Positions 5,348-6,535 of a DNA stretch of 6,535 nt are shown in pieces. The stretch's first letter is position 1, and each line of letters begins with the position of its first letter. The notes under the pieces are model-generated. The model ran no database searches and had not been told where the DNA came from. It saw nothing but the letters and a program-made list of their open reading frames with translations. The stretch is from an uncultured Oscillospiraceae bacterium (GTDB lineage: Bacteria; Bacillota; Clostridia; Oscillospirales; Oscillospiraceae). The stretch is taken from assembly GCA_934569215.1 (NCBI GenBank), contig CAKTKF010000069.1, forward strand, positions 1 to 6,535, read 5' to 3'. The position numbers were made by a program, and so were the translations under genes.

Positions 5348-6415
5348 ATGGTATATCTGATGGTGGAGCAGCAGTTTGCGAAATATCCCTGGTGTCAGCG
5401 AACCATCCGGGGTATCTTTGAGGAAGTGCGGAAGCGCCGTATTCACGTTCAGGAGATCAGTGAGCTTCCCGGCGGGGCGGAGGAGCGCTCCTGCGTGCTG
5501 CTGGTAGGCGCGTCCGAAGAATGGATCAATCAGACTGCCCGCAGAGCAGGCGTTCTGGGGCTTCACCCCGTTGTCCTGTCCAACCGGGAGACCAATTCCT
5601 CCGGGCTCAGCGTCAGCTCGGTGAAGATGGACATCCACAGCTCCATGGAACTGGCTGTGGATTATCTGAGGACGCTTGGCAGGGAACGGCTGGCGCTGTT
5701 CGGCGTCAACCCCAGCGCGTCCTCCGATCTCTGGCGTGCCAGACGCTTTGGGGAGCTGACCGGGCGGGAGGGAGATGTTTTCTTCCTGGGAACCTCCGTC
5801 TCTGAGATTTTCGACCGGTTTTACGAAAAGATACACTGCTATGACGGGGTGATCTGCGCCAGCGACTATGCCGCCGTCAGTCTGGTGGGCAGGCTTCGGG
5901 AAAGGGACTATGCCATTCCTGAGAAGCTTTATGTCGTGGGTTACGGGGACATGTTCCTGTCCAGACTGTACCGGCCGTCCATTACATCCATTTCCGACGA
6001 CTATGAGAGCTTTGGAAAGGCGGCGCTGGCCATCTGCGCCATGATGGAGAAAAACGACGCGTTCTCGGTTGTCAGCGTCAAGCTCAAGAGCCGGCTGCAC
6101 ATCCGGGAGACGACGGAAAGCCGTCCCTATCTTCCGGACAACCGCCCGGTCACGCCGGTGCCGATTCCGGAGAACCGCTTTTTCGGGGACATGGAGTTTA
6201 CCAAGCTGGCCAATCTGGAAACCATGTTCAATCAGTGTGACGAAACGGATTTTATGCTGCTGCATCTGCTGAGTCAGGAGCTGTCCTATTCGGCTATGGC
6301 TCAGCAGTGCTTCATTTCCGAAACCGCGGCAAAATACCGGGTAAAGAAAATGCAGAAGCTTTGCGGTGCGGACGATCGGGAAGAGCTGGCGCAGATGATG
6401 CGAAATATCCTGTAA
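5348..6415 (+). CDS. Regulator: LacI-type sensor domain with C-terminal LuxR-like HTH
   Basis: This 355-residue cytoplasmic protein is probably a ligand-responsive transcription factor. Residues 1-257 match the LacI/GalR periplasmic-binding-protein-like domain from its first strand: MVYLMV at 1-6, GRERLALFGV at 111-120, YDGVICASDYAAVSL at 165-179, VPE-like IPEKLYVVGYGD at 190-201, the RPSITSI stretch (209-215) and HIRETT at 251-256. The usual N-terminal LacI helix-turn-helix (about 60 residues) is absent. After a proline-rich linker (259-278), residues about 298-345 resemble a LuxR/GerE helix-turn-helix: LSYSAMAQQCFISETAAKYR leads into VKKMQKLCG, paralleling the family pattern of IAxxLFISExTVKxH and KLG. 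The ATG at 5348-5350 has AGGAGG with 6-nt spacing; the open frame upstream to 5120 overlaps the promoter and the divergent gene. The divergent placement suggests it controls the DUF5107-mutarotase operon. The ligand is unknown. Confidence 0.88.
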   Translation: MVYLMVEQQFAKYPWCQRTIRGIFEEVRKRRIHVQEISELPGGAEERSCVLLVGASEEWINQTARRAGVLGLHPVVLSNRETNSSGLSVSSVKMDIHSSMELAVDYLRTLGRERLALFGVNPSASSDLWRARRFGELTGREGDVFFLGTSVSEIFDRFYEKIHCYDGVICASDYAAVSLVGRLRERDYAIPEKLYVVGYGDMFLSRLYRPSITSISDDYESFGKAALAICAMMEKNDAFSVVSVKLKSRLHIRETTESRPYLPDNRPVTPVPIPENRFFGDMEFTKLANLETMFNQCDETDFMLLHLLSQELSYSAMAQQCFISETAAKYRVKKMQKLCGADDREELAQMMRNIL

Positions 6416-6424
6416 AGGCAAAGA

Positions 6425-6455
6425 AGGTGCGCTGCCTCCTGTTGGCAGCGCACCT
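6425..6455 (+). terminator. Intrinsic terminator of the regulator gene
   Basis: A perfect 12-bp GC-rich stem pairs AGGTGCGCTGCC (6425-6436) with GGCAGCGCACCT (6444-6455) around a 7-nt loop. It is followed by CTATTTTATA and starts nine bases after the regulator stop codon. Confidence 0.88.
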
Positions 6456-6474
6456 CTATTTTATACGAGTTTTT

Positions 6475-6535
6475 AATAAAACGCTGAAAAGCGTTTTATT
6501 AGGCCGCAGGATTGCGGCCAGCGGCCACTGCCGCT
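6475..6535. repeat. Three abutting perfect hairpins (intergenic repeat candidate)
   Basis: Three inverted repeats follow each other with at most one base between them. AATAAAACGCT/AGCGTTTTATT (6475-6485 with 6490-6500) has a GAAA tetraloop. GGCCGCA/TGCGGCC (6502-6508 with 6513-6519) has a GGAT loop. AGCGGC/GCCGCT (6520-6525 with 6530-6535) has a CACT loop. The series runs into the window edge and may continue. The first could help stop transcripts, but the T-rich bases are inside its stem. The GC-rich pair looks like a REP-like intergenic element. Confidence 0.6.

Noticed and set aside
5276..6421. 381-residue minus-strand open frame opposite the regulator
   Set aside because: The plus strand encodes clear LacI-type and HTH domains with promoter, ribosome binding site and terminator. 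The antisense reading has no recognisable domain.

Overview
The window looks like the chromosome of a gut-type member of the class Clostridia, most likely an Oscillospiraceae/Ruminococcaceae relative. The grounds are strong AGGAGG-type ribosome binding sites, GC-rich coding sequence, a DUF5107-TPR protein of the kind common in anaerobic Firmicutes, and GC-rich intergenic hairpins. The genus cannot be fixed from sequence alone.

Layout, left to right. A complete tRNA-Cys(GCA) lies at 3-77, followed at once by an intrinsic terminator (79-119). An AT-rich stretch without genes follows (about 120-484). Next comes a decayed patch (485-1039) with a 43-codon minus-strand remnant resembling the N-terminus of an IS3-type transposase OrfA, a 12-bp inverted repeat, and a strong plus-strand terminator (872-921) with no intact gene in front of it. 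This left part reads as a scarred insertion zone beside a tRNA gene.

The rest is one compact carbohydrate-related locus. Two genes run leftwards: a 1071-residue DUF5107 protein (1948-5163), with a mutarotase-like beta domain followed by a long TPR superhelix, and then an aldose 1-epimerase family protein (1040-1894). They are 53 bp apart, and a perfect 24-bp palindrome lies between them. A regulator is divergent to them (5348-6415). It has a LacI/GalR-type sugar-binding domain with no N-terminal DNA-binding domain, and a LuxR/GerE-like helix-turn-helix at the C-terminus instead. A recognisable sigma-A promoter serves the regulator. The promoter candidate for the leftward operon has a good -10 but a poor -35, as expected for an activator-dependent promoter.

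Working model (inference): the regulator senses a sugar or sugar-like ligand and switches on the DUF5107-TPR/mutarotase pair in the cytoplasm. No transporter or catabolic enzyme of known specificity is in the window, so the substrate is unknown. The right end, after the regulator's terminator, is a run of three abutting perfect hairpins (6475-6535) cut by the window edge, possibly an intergenic repeat element.
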